Positions 34,349 through 43,440 of a DNA stretch of 54,163 nt are shown here, piece after piece (position 1 is the stretch's first letter; each line of letters starts with the position of its first letter). The position numbers and the translations under genes were made by a program. The notes under the pieces were generated by a model that saw only the letters and a list, made by a program, of their open reading frames with translations, did no database searches and was not told where the DNA came from. Origin of the DNA: Methanobacterium sp. (GTDB lineage Archaea > Methanobacteriota > Methanobacteria > Methanobacteriales > Methanobacteriaceae); assembly GCA_015661405.1 (NCBI GenBank), contig JACWMK010000013.1:1-54163 (forward strand), in the 5' to 3' direction.

Positions 34349-37300
34349 TTATTTAGGGATGGTGAAGTAGAAGGTTGATCCTTTCCCAAGTTCGGATTCT
34401 ACCCAGATTTTTCCATTGTGTTTGTCAATAATTCGTTTACAGATGGCTAAACCGATACCGGTTCCAGCATATTCCTCACGAGTGTGAAGTCTTTTAAAGA
34501 TTCTGAAAATCTGTTCCTGATGATCAGGGTCAATTCCTATACCTTTATCATTTACACTGATTATCCATTCATTCCCAGATTCCTCCGCTGAAATGTGAAC
34601 TTTAGGTGGTTCATCACCATGGAATTTAATAGCATTTGCTATTAAATTTTGTAATAACTGATTAATTTGAGAACGGTCACCCCGGATGGTGGGTAAAGGG
34701 TCATGGGATATTTTAGCATTATTTTCCTTAATAGTTGCATTTAAATTTCGTAAGACATCTTCTAAAGTGATTTTTAATAAAACTGATTCAAATTCACGAT
34801 TTTGTGTGTTAAGCCGTGAAAACTCTAATAAATCATCAATTAAATACTTCATACGCTTACTACCCTCAACAATAAACCCAATATACTCATCAGCATCAAC
34901 ATCTAATTTATCTTTATAACGACGCTCCAATAATTGAGTAAAACTAGTAACCATACGAAGGGGCTCCTGTAAGTCATGAGAAGCCACGTAAGCAAACTGT
35001 TCCAACTCCTTATTGGAAATTTTTAATTTGCTAGCAATTTCTTCCAACTCTCTCTTGGCTTCCACTTCAAAATCCATTTGCAACTGAAGCTCTTCATTCG
35101 TTGTTTTAAGCTCTTCAGTAGTAGCCTGTAATTCTTCATTAGAAGCATTTAACTCTTCAGATGAAACTTGTAACTGCTTTAGTAACTCTTGAGTTTTATC
35201 TTCCGCGTTTTTAAGTTCGGTAATATCTGTATTAGTACCAAACCAACGTTGGATCTTACCTTGCTCATCCCTAATAGGTGTAACTCGTGTAAGGAACCAG
35301 CGGTAGTTACCATCCTTACCCTCCAATGGGAATACATTTTCATACTGGATGCCCTGTTTAATACGTGAAGACCATTCCGCTGTAACACTTTCGACATATT
35401 CAGGGTGATGTACCTTCCGCCATCCCCAACCCTGCATCTCTTCCAGTGTTGTACCAGTATATTCATACCACTGCTTATTATACCAAAATATCCAACCATC
35501 AGCATCAGCCATCCACGCTAAATTAGGAATGTTATCAGCAAGAGAACGGAATCGCTCTTCACTCTCCCGCAGGGAATTGTTAACGGTTAACAATTGATAT
35601 TCCTTTTGTTGAAGTTCTTCATTAGATAATCTTAATTCCTCTGTGATGGATTGTAATTCTTCATTCGAAGTCTGAAGCTCCTCAGTAAGCTGCTGTTCAT
35701 TCTCCAACAATTTTTTCTCATGCTCTTCAGCTTTTTTACGCTCGGTTACGTCTACATGAATCCACATTCTACCATTAGGTTTAGTACCATCTGATATGGG
35801 TATAAAATCTCTTATACAGGTTTTATTCCCATTTTGCATGGCAATTTCCTCGCCGAATACCGGTTCATAATTACTTACGATTTCTTTGATTCTACTAATC
35901 ACTTTATCTGGATTTTTATAAAGTTTTTTTATCTTATCAAGCATTTCCGTTTCCGAAAGTCCTTCAAGTTCCTCTGGAGTTTCCTTTAGCATAAAATACT
36001 CAGTAAATGCAGGATTCGCAAATTCTACCTGTCCTTCTTGAGTCACTAATAAAACACTTGAATGCATATTGGATAAAATATTATAGAATCGTTTAATAAT
36101 ATTTTGCAGTTCTTCTTCCGCCCTTATTCTTTGGGTGATATCACGATTAGTCTCTATGACAATACTTCTACCTAAATTATCTTGTATTAACTGTTGACGG
36201 CTTTCAACAATAATAATATTGCCATCTTTAGTGGTATGAGTCAATTCACCCGTCCACATTTTATCATTGACTATTATTTCCTGGAATTCATTAAATTTAA
36301 GGGGAAACTTAGTTTTTAGTAAATCATGACTTATAGAACCAATGGCTTCTTTACTGTTGTATCCGTAAAGTCGTTCTGCTCCCCGGTTCCAGGATACTAT
36401 TCCTCCATCATAATCCCAGGAGAAAATTGCTTCATTAGAAACATCTAACATTGCTGCATGTCTTTTTAAATCTTCTTCACTTTTCTTTATATCATTAAAT
36501 AAATTTGCATTCTCTATAGCTTGAGAAAGGGAGAATGATAGTTTGTTAGCGAAATCAATCTGCGCTTCGCTGAATACAACCGATTTTTGATGATGATAAA
36601 AAGCAATAATACCCTTAACTTCATCTTTCAATATAATTGGAGCCACCAAGACTGAAGCAACCCCATGCAATCTCATTCCATTCTTATTCACACGAGAATC
36701 AGCCGATGCATTATTAAAAGCAACTGCTTTTTTCTCATTAGCCACATATACAGAAGTAGGGGATTCTTGATCTAACCTTAACTGACCTATAATATTGTTT
36801 GGGAAGTTATAAATGAATTTAACAACCCAACCATCTCTTTCACGAATATTAATAACGGACGACTCAACCCCTAAAGCTTTAGCTCCTTCCTCCACAATTA
36901 ACTGCATAATCTCATCATAAACCAGGGTAGAATTAATATAAGCATTAACTTTATTCAAAGCATCATTAAGCATCTCTTTTTCCTTACGATCGGTGATATC
37001 TTTACATATACTAAGTATGATTTTTTCTCCGTCAATGGTAATGAAACGGGCGGAATAAAGAATGTTGACATAAGTGCCATTTTTTCTCTTAACTCTAACT
37101 TCATAATCATATAAATTATTGTTTCTTCGGATATTATCTACAAAGGCCTTACGTTCTATTAAACTGAATAATTTAAGTTCTAATGATGTGCGTCCAATCA
37201 CTTCTTCTCGAGCATAACCGATTTGATCTAGATATACTTGATTACAATCAATAATTTTACCATCAGTTGCACGAGTTAGGGAGATAGCATCCGGATTGAG

Positions 37301-37381
37301 AGTATATATTGCAGATAACATTTCTGAAGAATAATTAATGTTTCCTATTTCATCAGAGTTAACCATAGTAATATTTTCCAT
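34349..37381 (-). CDS. PAS/GAF multi-sensor histidine kinase
   Basis: A 1010-residue soluble kinase. Order: PAS (about 20-135, YTLNPDAISLTRATDGKIID), GAF (150-300, GVESSVINIRERDGW), PAS (308-425), PAS (432-548), a coiled coil of ELQxSNEEL units (555-605), PAS-PAC (610-735, NIPNLAWMADADGWIFWYNK), a second coiled coil (735-795), HisKA with His802 (VASHDLQEPLRM), and HATPase_c with N-box NLIANAIKFHGD and G-boxes NDKGIGID and GTGIGLAICK. There are no membrane helices, so it senses a cytoplasmic signal. It is a paralogue of the partial kinase at 52063. A truncated receiver gene follows. Confidence 0.94.
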   Translation of the reverse strand: MENITMVNSDEIGNINYSSEMLSAIYTLNPDAISLTRATDGKIIDCNQVYLDQIGYAREEVIGRTSLELKLFSLIERKAFVDNIRRNNNLYDYEVRVKRKNGTYVNILYSARFITIDGEKIILSICKDITDRKEKEMLNDALNKVNAYINSTLVYDEIMQLIVEEGAKALGVESSVINIRERDGWVVKFIYNFPNNIIGQLRLDQESPTSVYVANEKKAVAFNNASADSRVNKNGMRLHGVASVLVAPIILKDEVKGIIAFYHHQKSVVFSEAQIDFANKLSFSLSQAIENANLFNDIKKSEEDLKRHAAMLDVSNEAIFSWDYDGGIVSWNRGAERLYGYNSKEAIGSISHDLLKTKFPLKFNEFQEIIVNDKMWTGELTHTTKDGNIIIVESRQQLIQDNLGRSIVIETNRDITQRIRAEEELQNIIKRFYNILSNMHSSVLLVTQEGQVEFANPAFTEYFMLKETPEELEGLSETEMLDKIKKLYKNPDKVISRIKEIVSNYEPVFGEEIAMQNGNKTCIRDFIPISDGTKPNGRMWIHVDVTERKKAEEHEKKLLENEQQLTEELQTSNEELQSITEELRLSNEELQQKEYQLLTVNNSLRESEERFRSLADNIPNLAWMADADGWIFWYNKQWYEYTGTTLEEMQGWGWRKVHHPEYVESVTAEWSSRIKQGIQYENVFPLEGKDGNYRWFLTRVTPIRDEQGKIQRWFGTNTDITELKNAEDKTQELLKQLQVSSEELNASNEELQATTEELKTTNEELQLQMDFEVEAKRELEEIASKLKISNKELEQFAYVASHDLQEPLRMVTSFTQLLERRYKDKLDVDADEYIGFIVEGSKRMKYLIDDLLEFSRLNTQNREFESVLLKITLEDVLRNLNATIKENNAKISHDPLPTIRGDRSQINQLLQNLIANAIKFHGDEPPKVHISAEESGNEWIISVNDKGIGIDPDHQEQIFRIFKRLHTREEYAGTGIGLAICKRIIDKHNGKIWVESELGKGSTFYFTIPK

Positions 37382-37586
37382 TAAGTAATTTTTATTTGAG
37401 GTTTAAATAATGTATATCATAAGATGAATCTTGTTAATTAATTTAATTAATAATTTTAAAATTTTATTAGAATATTAAAATTATTGTTATAACAAGAAAA
37501 AAGAGATATTCATTTTTATTATTTAATACGCGAAGTTATTAGTCGATAATTTCTAATTTTTTTTGTATTATAATTGTATTATTTAT

Positions 37587-37645
37587 TTATACTATAGGTA
37601 TGGTAAAGTAAAAGGTTGATTCAATCCCGATTTTTAAAACATTCC
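37587..37645 (-). pseudogene. C-terminal scrap of a second histidine kinase
   Basis: Minus-strand codons ending at TAA 37587-37589 read IGIESTFYFTIPIV. The intact kinase at 34349 ends LGKGSTFYFTIPK, so this is the last strand of another HATPase domain. Upstream codons (WNGARWNV) do not match a kinase. It shows that a tandem kinase gene was mostly deleted here. The rest of 37382-37702 is AT-rich and contains no gene. Confidence 0.6.
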
Positions 37646-37702
37646 ATCTTGCACCGTTCCAAATGGGCGTAGTTGGACCGTTATATAATGTTTTTAACCA
37701 TT

Positions 37703-38308
37703 TTAACTTGTTCGGGGAATAAACTTTTGCCTTATAAATTCATAGATAGTATCAAACTTTAACCCTACTAATTCATAGGATATTTCAAATAAGCAGAAGA
37801 ATAGGAAAGTATAAAAACTTAAATATTGTAATCCAGAGATTTGAAGGGCTGGAATCCAAAATTTAATTACTCCTAGAACTGCTAATGATAGTATTGATAT
37901 TTTAAGGGTGAATCGGTACTTGAAGAAGTTATTTAGTATATTATTTTTAGTTACCCATATACTGTCATTACCTAGTTCATCTAAATAAGCTGCGACTGCA
38001 CATATGATTAATGTTAAATATCCAATTGTGGGTATGCCTATTATTAGAATTATCCCTAAAAATATTAATAGTGAAATAATGTGATTCATGCAATCTATTT
38101 TCCAAGCTAGTAATGTTCCAATTAGAATGCCTAAGAATATTACAGCTGCATCTGCATTAGTTACTGCTAAGTATCCAATTGAAATTCCGCAGATTACTGC
38201 AGCTACGACACCTAACTTATTATTATTTTTCCGGTCATGAGCATCATCAGAGATTTTCATGAATAAACCAGAGATTGCATAGAAAAATGGTACATAAATA
38301 TGAATCAA
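37703..38308 (-). CDS. Polytopic membrane protein, unknown function
   Basis: About 200 residues with six to seven hydrophobic segments. The polar motif KISDDAHDRKNNNKLGVVAA near the N-terminus and WKIDCMNH in the middle carry acidic and His residues that could bind a metal or substrate headgroup; a DDxxD-like arrangement is suggestive but not diagnostic. The start is unclear: TTG 38308 lies too close to AGGAAG, and ATT 38305 has better spacing. No confident family. Confidence 0.7.
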   Translation of the reverse strand: MIHIYVPFFYAISGLFMKISDDAHDRKNNNKLGVVAAVICGISIGYLAVTNADAAVIFLGILIGTLLAWKIDCMNHIISLLIFLGIILIIGIPTIGYLTLIICAVAAYLDELGNDSIWVTKNNILNNFFKYRFTLKISILSLAVLGVIKFWIPALQISGLQYLSFYTFLFFCLFEISYELVGLKFDTIYEFIRQKFIPRTS

Positions 38309-38423
38309 ACTTCCTATAAGTTTTATTTAAATAATTTTAAAAAAATGATTTTTATTAAATTTCTAATATCTCTTATATTAACTATAATCATATAAAAAAA
38401 AAGAATTTTATTTTTCTAATTTT

Positions 38424-39356
38424 CTATTTTTTTATTTCTTTAGAGTTGATTTCCCATGCTCCAGCTACTATTAATGGGAATATTATGGTGGCATCTCCAA
38501 TAACTGTTACTAAATGTGAACCGCATTTAGCTTTAGCCCATGATTTCGCTTCCTCTAATGGTGCACCACTTAAACTGCCAGTTTCACTACGATCCATAGT
38601 TACTTGTATACCGGAATCTACACCGCCTTTAAGTAGATTTGATGCTAATGCATAATGTTTAGGTAAACCACCACCTAACATTACCGCTGATACCTTAGTG
38701 GATGCGTAAACCATATCAGATAATTCATGCATATCACCCAAGGCATCTAAAACTAATTCATTCTCCTGAGTATACATCCATAATTGTAATCCCAGCATAC
38801 TATCTATAATACCCGGAGCATAGACTGGAATATTTTTATCTGCAGCTGTTTTTAAGATGGATTCCTCATCATCAATTCTTTCACCAATTTCTCTTAAAAA
38901 TTCGGTGATAGTCAAACTTTCTTTATTTTTATTTATATCGGTGATTATCGTAGTGATTTTCTCTTCGAAAACCATGAAATCCTCTGATTTAGTGTATATA
39001 TCAGCTATTCTTCCTACACCCATTTGGCAAAGTTTTTCATCATCTTCACCTATATTTCGGTGGTGATGACCCCCGAAAGCCTCAAGTAAGTCATGAGTGA
39101 TGTTAGCTCCACTAGTGATAAGCACGTCAATCTCTTCTCGAATTAGTAGGTCTCTGATGATTTTACGAAGCCCACCGGGTACTAGGGGGCCAGCTACACT
39201 TAAAAATACAGTGGTTTCATCATCTTTAATCATCTTTGAGAATAACTGAGTGGCGTGGTGTAATCGACCTGCACCGAGTACTCCGGTTTTACCCATTTCT
39301 TCAATTAATTCCAGGATACTCATTTTATCCTGTAGATTTATTTGTTTAACCTTCAA
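38424..39356 (-). CDS. dys: Deoxyhypusine synthase
   Basis: A 310-residue enzyme that moves the aminobutyl group of spermidine onto a lysine of aIF5A using NAD. Recognisable blocks are GAGRLHHATQLFSKM, FLSVAGPLVPGGLRKIIRDL, VLITSGANITHDLLEAFGGH, the ILKTAADKNIPVYAPGIIDS segment, VMLGGGLPKHYALASNLLKG (lysine of the active site region) and TGSLSGAPLEEAKSWAKAK. The start is TTG 39356 or ATG 39323 (AGGAT upstream); both fit. An aIF5A gene is not in the window. Confidence 0.93.
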   Translation of the reverse strand: MKVKQINLQDKMSILELIEEMGKTGVLGAGRLHHATQLFSKMIKDDETTVFLSVAGPLVPGGLRKIIRDLLIREEIDVLITSGANITHDLLEAFGGHHHRNIGEDDEKLCQMGVGRIADIYTKSEDFMVFEEKITTIITDINKNKESLTITEFLREIGERIDDEESILKTAADKNIPVYAPGIIDSMLGLQLWMYTQENELVLDALGDMHELSDMVYASTKVSAVMLGGGLPKHYALASNLLKGGVDSGIQVTMDRSETGSLSGAPLEEAKSWAKAKCGSHLVTVIGDATIIFPLIVAGAWEINSKEIKK

Positions 39357-39516
39357 CTCCGTGACACCATTCCTATTATTTTTATTTAAAATCAGGATAT
39401 CTAATTTAATTAGAAATAAATAATCAAAGTTTTTTTGAATTAAATAAAAAGGAGTATTAAATAATTCGTAAATTCCCTATAAAAAAGAATCTTTTAAAAG
39501 TGGGAGTATAATATTT

Positions 39517-40398
39517 TTATTTTGGACTTGCGATCTTATCAAGTAAGTCAGTACGAGTTACAATTCCCAGGGGAGCGTCTTTATCATCTACGACTATGAG
39601 TCTTCCTATATTATTCTTATTCATAATATCAATAGCTTCAGCAATCATTACATCCTTTAATACTGTGATAGTATGATCAGACATGATCTCAACTACTTTA
39701 AGACTTTCATTGTCATTAGCTAAGGCTCTAGCTACATCGTTTAGAGTTAAAATTCCTAAAATCTTATTCTTTTTGATTACAGGTGCACCCTCTATCCCGC
39801 CATTAGATAATACTTTCGCAGCTTCTTTAATACTCATAGAAGGTTTTAAGGTGATTAAATCTTTACTCGCTACATCTATAACTTTCTTTTTAGGAATACT
39901 ACGAATACCTGTGGTGTCGAGGAGTAGTATATTATCCATATCATCACGACCAACCACTACCCCATTTACTACTAATTTATTAACTGGTGTGGGACCTATG
40001 CGTATTTTATCACCTAAATCAATTCTTTTAATATTACCAATGGCTTTTATAGCTGCTTCACATTCACCGGGATGTGGTATACTAGTAAACTCGATTTTAG
40101 CTACAGTAATATCCTTCAACTCTTTTCCGCCTTTAAAAATAGGTACCTGAGTTTCTTTGCTAAGATCAGTAATATTTAAAGTGTGATACGCTTCAATTGT
40201 AGGTTTATAACCTCCACGTGGACCGGGAACACCCTTAACAAGACCTAAACTTCTAAGAGACTGCATCTGATTCCGTATCGTTCCAGGATTTCGATTCATC
40301 ATCCCAGCTATTTCCTCACCCTTAATACTTTTCCCTTCCGCTTTACGGTATAAATTAATTAAACTTTGCAATATTTCCTTCTGAACCGACGTCAACAT
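39517..40398 (-). CDS. HTH-CBS domain regulator
   Basis: About 293 residues from ATG 40398, which has GGTGGT seven bases upstream (a longer reading from 40413 is possible). A winged helix-turn-helix occupies residues 1-75 (VQKEILQSLINLYRKAEGKS, GEEIAGMMNRNPGTIRNQMQ), followed by a linker domain (75-160) and a CBS pair (about 170-290; MSIKEAAKVLSNGGIEGAPV and MIAEAIDIMNKNNIGRLIVV). CBS pairs bind adenine nucleotides or SAM, so this is probably an energy- or metabolite-sensing transcription factor conserved in Methanobacteria. Its promoter region overlaps the left copy of a direct repeat. Confidence 0.88.
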   Translation of the reverse strand: MLTSVQKEILQSLINLYRKAEGKSIKGEEIAGMMNRNPGTIRNQMQSLRSLGLVKGVPGPRGGYKPTIEAYHTLNITDLSKETQVPIFKGGKELKDITVAKIEFTSIPHPGECEAAIKAIGNIKRIDLGDKIRIGPTPVNKLVVNGVVVGRDDMDNILLLDTTGIRSIPKKKVIDVASKDLITLKPSMSIKEAAKVLSNGGIEGAPVIKKNKILGILTLNDVARALANDNESLKVVEIMSDHTITVLKDVMIAEAIDIMNKNNIGRLIVVDDKDAPLGIVTRTDLLDKIASPK

Positions 40399-40467
40399 GG
40401 GAGTAACCACCACTTAAGAATCAAAATAATTTATGATTATTTATAATTATAATTATTTAACATATAT

Positions 40468-40573
40468 GATAATATATAAGTTTTTCCGTTTAAGCCTTAT
40501 TTTTAAGTTTTTTCAATTATAAATGCATTTTTTGGAGCAATCCCTTCATTTCATCCATCTGATTCTTATATAA
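40468..40573. repeat. Direct repeat, left copy (integrase tail + promoter)
   Basis: Begins GATAATATATAAGTTTTTCC, then GTTTAAGCCTTAT; the first 40 or so bases match 42066-42108 almost exactly and the rest imperfectly. On the minus strand the far end encodes the last codons of the integrase pseudogene (MDEMKGLLQKM) and the near end supplies the TATA box (CTTATATATTATC) of the HTH-CBS gene. Confidence 0.7.
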
Positions 40574-41238
40574 AGAGTTATCATGCATCACACCATTGAG
40601 AGCCTCAGTTAACTTATTATTCTCATTTAATAACTCATCATCAGGAGTTATTTGATCCAATATTTCAGTAATTTGTCCTTGGAGTTCTCTGTTTTCTCTT
40701 TTAAGTTGTTTAACTCGTCCAACTCACCGAAGAGCTGTTTTATTTTATTTTTATGTATTCAATATCTCAAATAGGTTTTCATTAACTCATCAGGGTCTGC
40801 TAGGAAGTATGCTTAACGAACCCTGTCTTTTAATTTATGGCCCATCAAATGCTCCCTTATTTCCTCAAGCATTCCTGAATTAATTAACTGGTTGTTAAAG
40901 AACTTAAGCATCATATGGCTATTTGCCTTACGGAACCTTCCTTTAATCCTCCTTGATCCTACTAATGTATAATTTAGCTTTCTATATGAGTTTGTAGAGC
41001 AATATCAGTGATTTTTGATCCAATATTTCTACCATTATAAAAGAGCATCATCAGGTTGAGGATAGTCCTTTCAAGTCTAAGGAATTTATCTATAGCTTCA
41101 ATAGATTCTTCACTTAAAAAATGTTGTAAATATTACATCAATTTTTAGTTCCAACCTTTTTAATGGTGTAATTCTTTTTATTTGGTAATTTTGATCATAA
41201 ACTTCAATTTTATCTTCTTGAAAATCCCTAATACTCAA
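40517..41238 (-). pseudogene. Tyrosine recombinase/integrase pseudogene
   Basis: Minus-strand frames contain FFNNQLINSGMLEEIREHLM, GHKLKDRVR, an in-frame TAA, then AYFLADPDELMKTYLRY and another stop. HLMGHK is the His box II, and AYF supplies the nucleophilic Tyr of a phage-type tyrosine recombinase, separated by the LKDRVR segment typical of archaeal integrases. Upstream, QEDKIEVYDQNYQIKRITPL and further pieces are joined by frameshifts. The C-terminal coiled tail (ELLNENNKLTEALNGVMHDN to MDEMKGLLQKM) is present. The gene is dead but clearly once encoded the integrase of an element bounded by the flanking repeats. Confidence 0.75.
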
Positions 41239-41263
41239 ATTTAATAATCAAATATTACTAGAT

Positions 41264-41986
41264 TTAACCTACACCATTAATGTTGGATAATCCGTATCTG
41301 AATAAGATTACTCCATGTGTATATGGTTTTACCGCTTTTATTTCTGCTAATGTGGTATTTGGATTCTTGGAAGTTGTATTTTGATCGGATTGGTAGGTTT
41401 CAAGTCCAGCTACGATTTTTCCAGGGTAAATGATACTGTTGATTTTAACCCAGTTTGTTAAACCGGTTGTACTCTGTCCGTAGTCACCTGTATAGAGCAT
41501 GGGAACTATATAGTCACATAATGGTGCTATTAGATAATAGTATTGGTTTCCATCCCATCCATCGGGTTTAACACTAAGAGAGAACTTTACTCCTTGTGTT
41601 GCTGATCTCATGGCTTTGATTTGTGGAATATATGCGGGCATATCATATGTTTCCACATCTAATTGAACTCCTATGTTCATGTGAGCGACTTGTGAGGCGT
41701 AATTGAATCCAGGATATACCCAAGCGTTGGTTCTTATTCCCACAGCGTCAGCTTTTATTTTGGCTGCGGATAGCACTGATTGATAATTATCATTCGATAC
41801 TAAAACGTATATATCAGTAATTCCAGCACTTTTTAAATCGTTGAAATTGATTTCTGATATGGGTGTTATACTGGGGTTTATATAATAACCTACAATAAAA
41901 CCACCCCCTAACGATGATATACCCCAATTTATACCTAATAACAGCGTAAATATTATTAAAAATGATAATATCAATTTGTATTTAAT
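41264..41986 (-). CDS. Secreted TIM-barrel glycoside-hydrolase-like protein
   Basis: About 240 residues. A hydrophobic signal sequence is followed by a single domain: FIVGYYINPSITPISEINFN, GITDIYVLVSN, GIRTNAWVYPGFNYASQVAH, MNIGVQLDVETYDMPAYIPQ, FSLSVKPDGWDGNQYYYLIA, YIVPMLYTGDYGQST and THGVILFRYGLS. Strand spacing and an acidic pair (QLDVETYD) at a barrel strand end suggest a GH18/GH25-like fold acting on the cell wall (inference). Start: GAGGAG stands six bases before ATT 41986, giving the signal n-region KYK; TTG 41974 is the conventional alternative. It is the only intact gene between the two repeat copies. Confidence 0.72.
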   Translation of the reverse strand: MKYKLILSFLIIFTLLLGINWGISSLGGGFIVGYYINPSITPISEINFNDLKSAGITDIYVLVSNDNYQSVLSAAKIKADAVGIRTNAWVYPGFNYASQVAHMNIGVQLDVETYDMPAYIPQIKAMRSATQGVKFSLSVKPDGWDGNQYYYLIAPLCDYIVPMLYTGDYGQSTTGLTNWVKINSIIYPGKIVAGLETYQSDQNTTSKNPNTTLAEIKAVKPYTHGVILFRYGLSNINGVG

Positions 41987-42065
41987 ATTTAACTCCTCTT
42001 TTATTGTTTAAAGAAATAATTTGATAGCTTTAGTTGGTTTTTATAATAAAAATTTTTAACAAACT

Positions 42066-42170
42066 GATAATATATAAGTTTTTCCGTTTAAGCCTTATTT
42101 TTTAAGTTTTTCAGTTCTAATTACATGTTTTCGAGCAAAACTTTCATTTCATCCATTTATTCTTGTATAA
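42066..42170. repeat. Direct repeat, right copy
   Basis: Partner of 40468-40573, 1.6 kb away in the same orientation. On the minus strand it still encodes MDEMKVLLENM and a stop, a second copy of an integrase C-terminus, and carries the TATA-like CTTATATATTATC about 75 bases upstream of the SD of the secreted protein gene. Confidence 0.7.
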
Positions 42171-42229
42171 CATGTTAAATGATAATGGGTTTACCAATTC
42201 TTTACAAATAGTATTCATAAAGGATTAGA

Positions 42230-42581
42230 TTAAGACATATTCAATTCTTTTTGAAAGACTGAATCTAGTTGTAATTCAGTAACTTTTACTATTCGAGCGA
42301 GGTATGGATCGTTTAGATCTATTAAAATTAATTGGGAATTGGCTATTAGATTTTTACATTTGTTGTAAAATGATATGAACATGTTTTTTTATCATTCTGG
42401 AGAAGTTTGGCTATGTTAAAAATATGGATAGAATGACTTCATAAATCATATCCCATGGAGGTTTAATTAGTTCGGCCAAGGTAACAAAAAGTGCGATTAT
42501 ATATGCCAAGCCGAATATGACCGTAAAAAATGCATCCTCCAAACCTATATTGTTAACGAGATTTTTTGAATTATCTATCAT
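42230..42581 (-). pseudogene. Small membrane protein, broken by frameshifts
   Basis: ATG 42581 opens 56 codons: MIDNSKNLVNNIGLEDAFFT, then a helix VIFGLAYIIALFVTLAEL and IKPPWDMIYEVILSIF, stopping at TAG near 42411. Coding character continues in other frames as IAKLLQNDKK and then FISFYNKCKNLIANSQLILI, DLNDPYLARIVKVTELQLDS, VFQKELNMS to TAA 42230-42232. Two frameshifts would restore a protein of roughly 115 residues. No family is recognised. It lies just outside the right repeat copy, probably part of the same decayed element. Confidence 0.5.
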
Positions 42582-43209
42582 ATTTTATTTCATTTAAATT
42601 GTTTTTTTATTAAAATTTTTATTGTTTGATGAGACAAGTAAAATCAGTAATTCATTTATCATAATTTGGCATTTCACAAATTTTAGTTGTTTTGAATTTT
42701 TTTTAATATAAATTTTAGTTATATAAAAAAAGAAGTTTTTAAAGCTTATTAGAATGTATAAAACTTTAAAACTAATCATAATTTTTTTTGTTGTCGTTTT
42801 TATTATTAATAATTGTTATACATGATTATTATAAACTTCTTATTCAAGCCTTATTTTCCAATCATATAACTTTTAACTAAATTCTATATGGTAAAGCTTG
42901 CATATTAGTCATTTATTTCTAATATAATACATCAATCCATTAATAATAACATATAATAAATTCACTTTTTTAATAATCAACTCTTCATCTGGAATTATTT
43001 CGACTATGTGACCTTTAATTTAAAAAGCTTAAGATTTCAGAATTTTCTTGGACTATTAAAACTGGATACCGTTTTGTTAAACCTGCATTAACCTATTAAA
43101 AACAAGCAAATACTAAAAAAATAATAATTTAATCTAAAAAATAATATGTCATGTAGAATGTAATAATACAAGAGAAATGTAAATTGATACCTTTAGGAGT
43201 GGATATTAG
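42582..43209. other. Decayed intergenic region with coding traces
   Basis: A third partial copy of the repeat core (CAAGCCTTATTTT) lies near 42846-42858. On the minus strand about 42940-43100, broken frames read NAGLTKRYPVLIVQENSEIL and VEIIPDEELIIKKVNLLY, too shredded to assign. The remainder is AT-rich. Confidence 0.35.
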
Positions 43210-43428
43210 ATGACATATGTTTTGGTTATACATGAAGTTGAGGAATATAAGAATTGGAAGCCTGTATATGATGAAGATGGTGCTACACAAAAGGATAAAG
43301 ATTCTAAAGGTGCTTTTGTCTTTCGAAATGCTAATGATCCCCATCAACTGGTGGTCATAACTGAATGGGAAGATATGGAGGAAGCTAAAAATTTTGCTGA
43401 ATCTGAAGATTTGATTACTACTATGTAA
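43210..43428 (+). CDS. ABM-like small protein, apparently C-terminally truncated
   Basis: ATG 43210 behind GGAGTGGAT; 72 residues: MTYVLVIHEVEEYKNWKPVY, ..KGAFVFRNANDPHQLVVITE, WEDMEEAKNFAESEDLITTM. This is the ferredoxin-like alpha/beta fold of antibiotic-biosynthesis-monooxygenase/cyclase-like proteins. Relatives usually continue about 20 residues past the SEDL helix with a last strand; here TAA follows immediately. It may be slightly truncated or a short variant. It converges with the transglutaminase-like gene 12 bases away. Confidence 0.75.
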   Translation: MTYVLVIHEVEEYKNWKPVYDEDGATQKDKDSKGAFVFRNANDPHQLVVITEWEDMEEAKNFAESEDLITTM

Positions 43429-43440
43429 ATGTTTAACTTA

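Noticed and set aside
39683..40150. Plus-strand 155-codon frame opposite the HTH-CBS gene
   Set aside because: Antisense shadow; the minus-strand frame has clear HTH and CBS motifs.
42594..42779. Minus-strand Lys/Ile/Phe-rich frame
   Set aside because: Low-complexity AT-rich sequence without ribosome site or start context.
43129..43347. Minus-strand 72-codon frame opposite the ABM-like gene
   Set aside because: Antisense to a gene with a strong SD and recognisable fold; composition is AT-driven.
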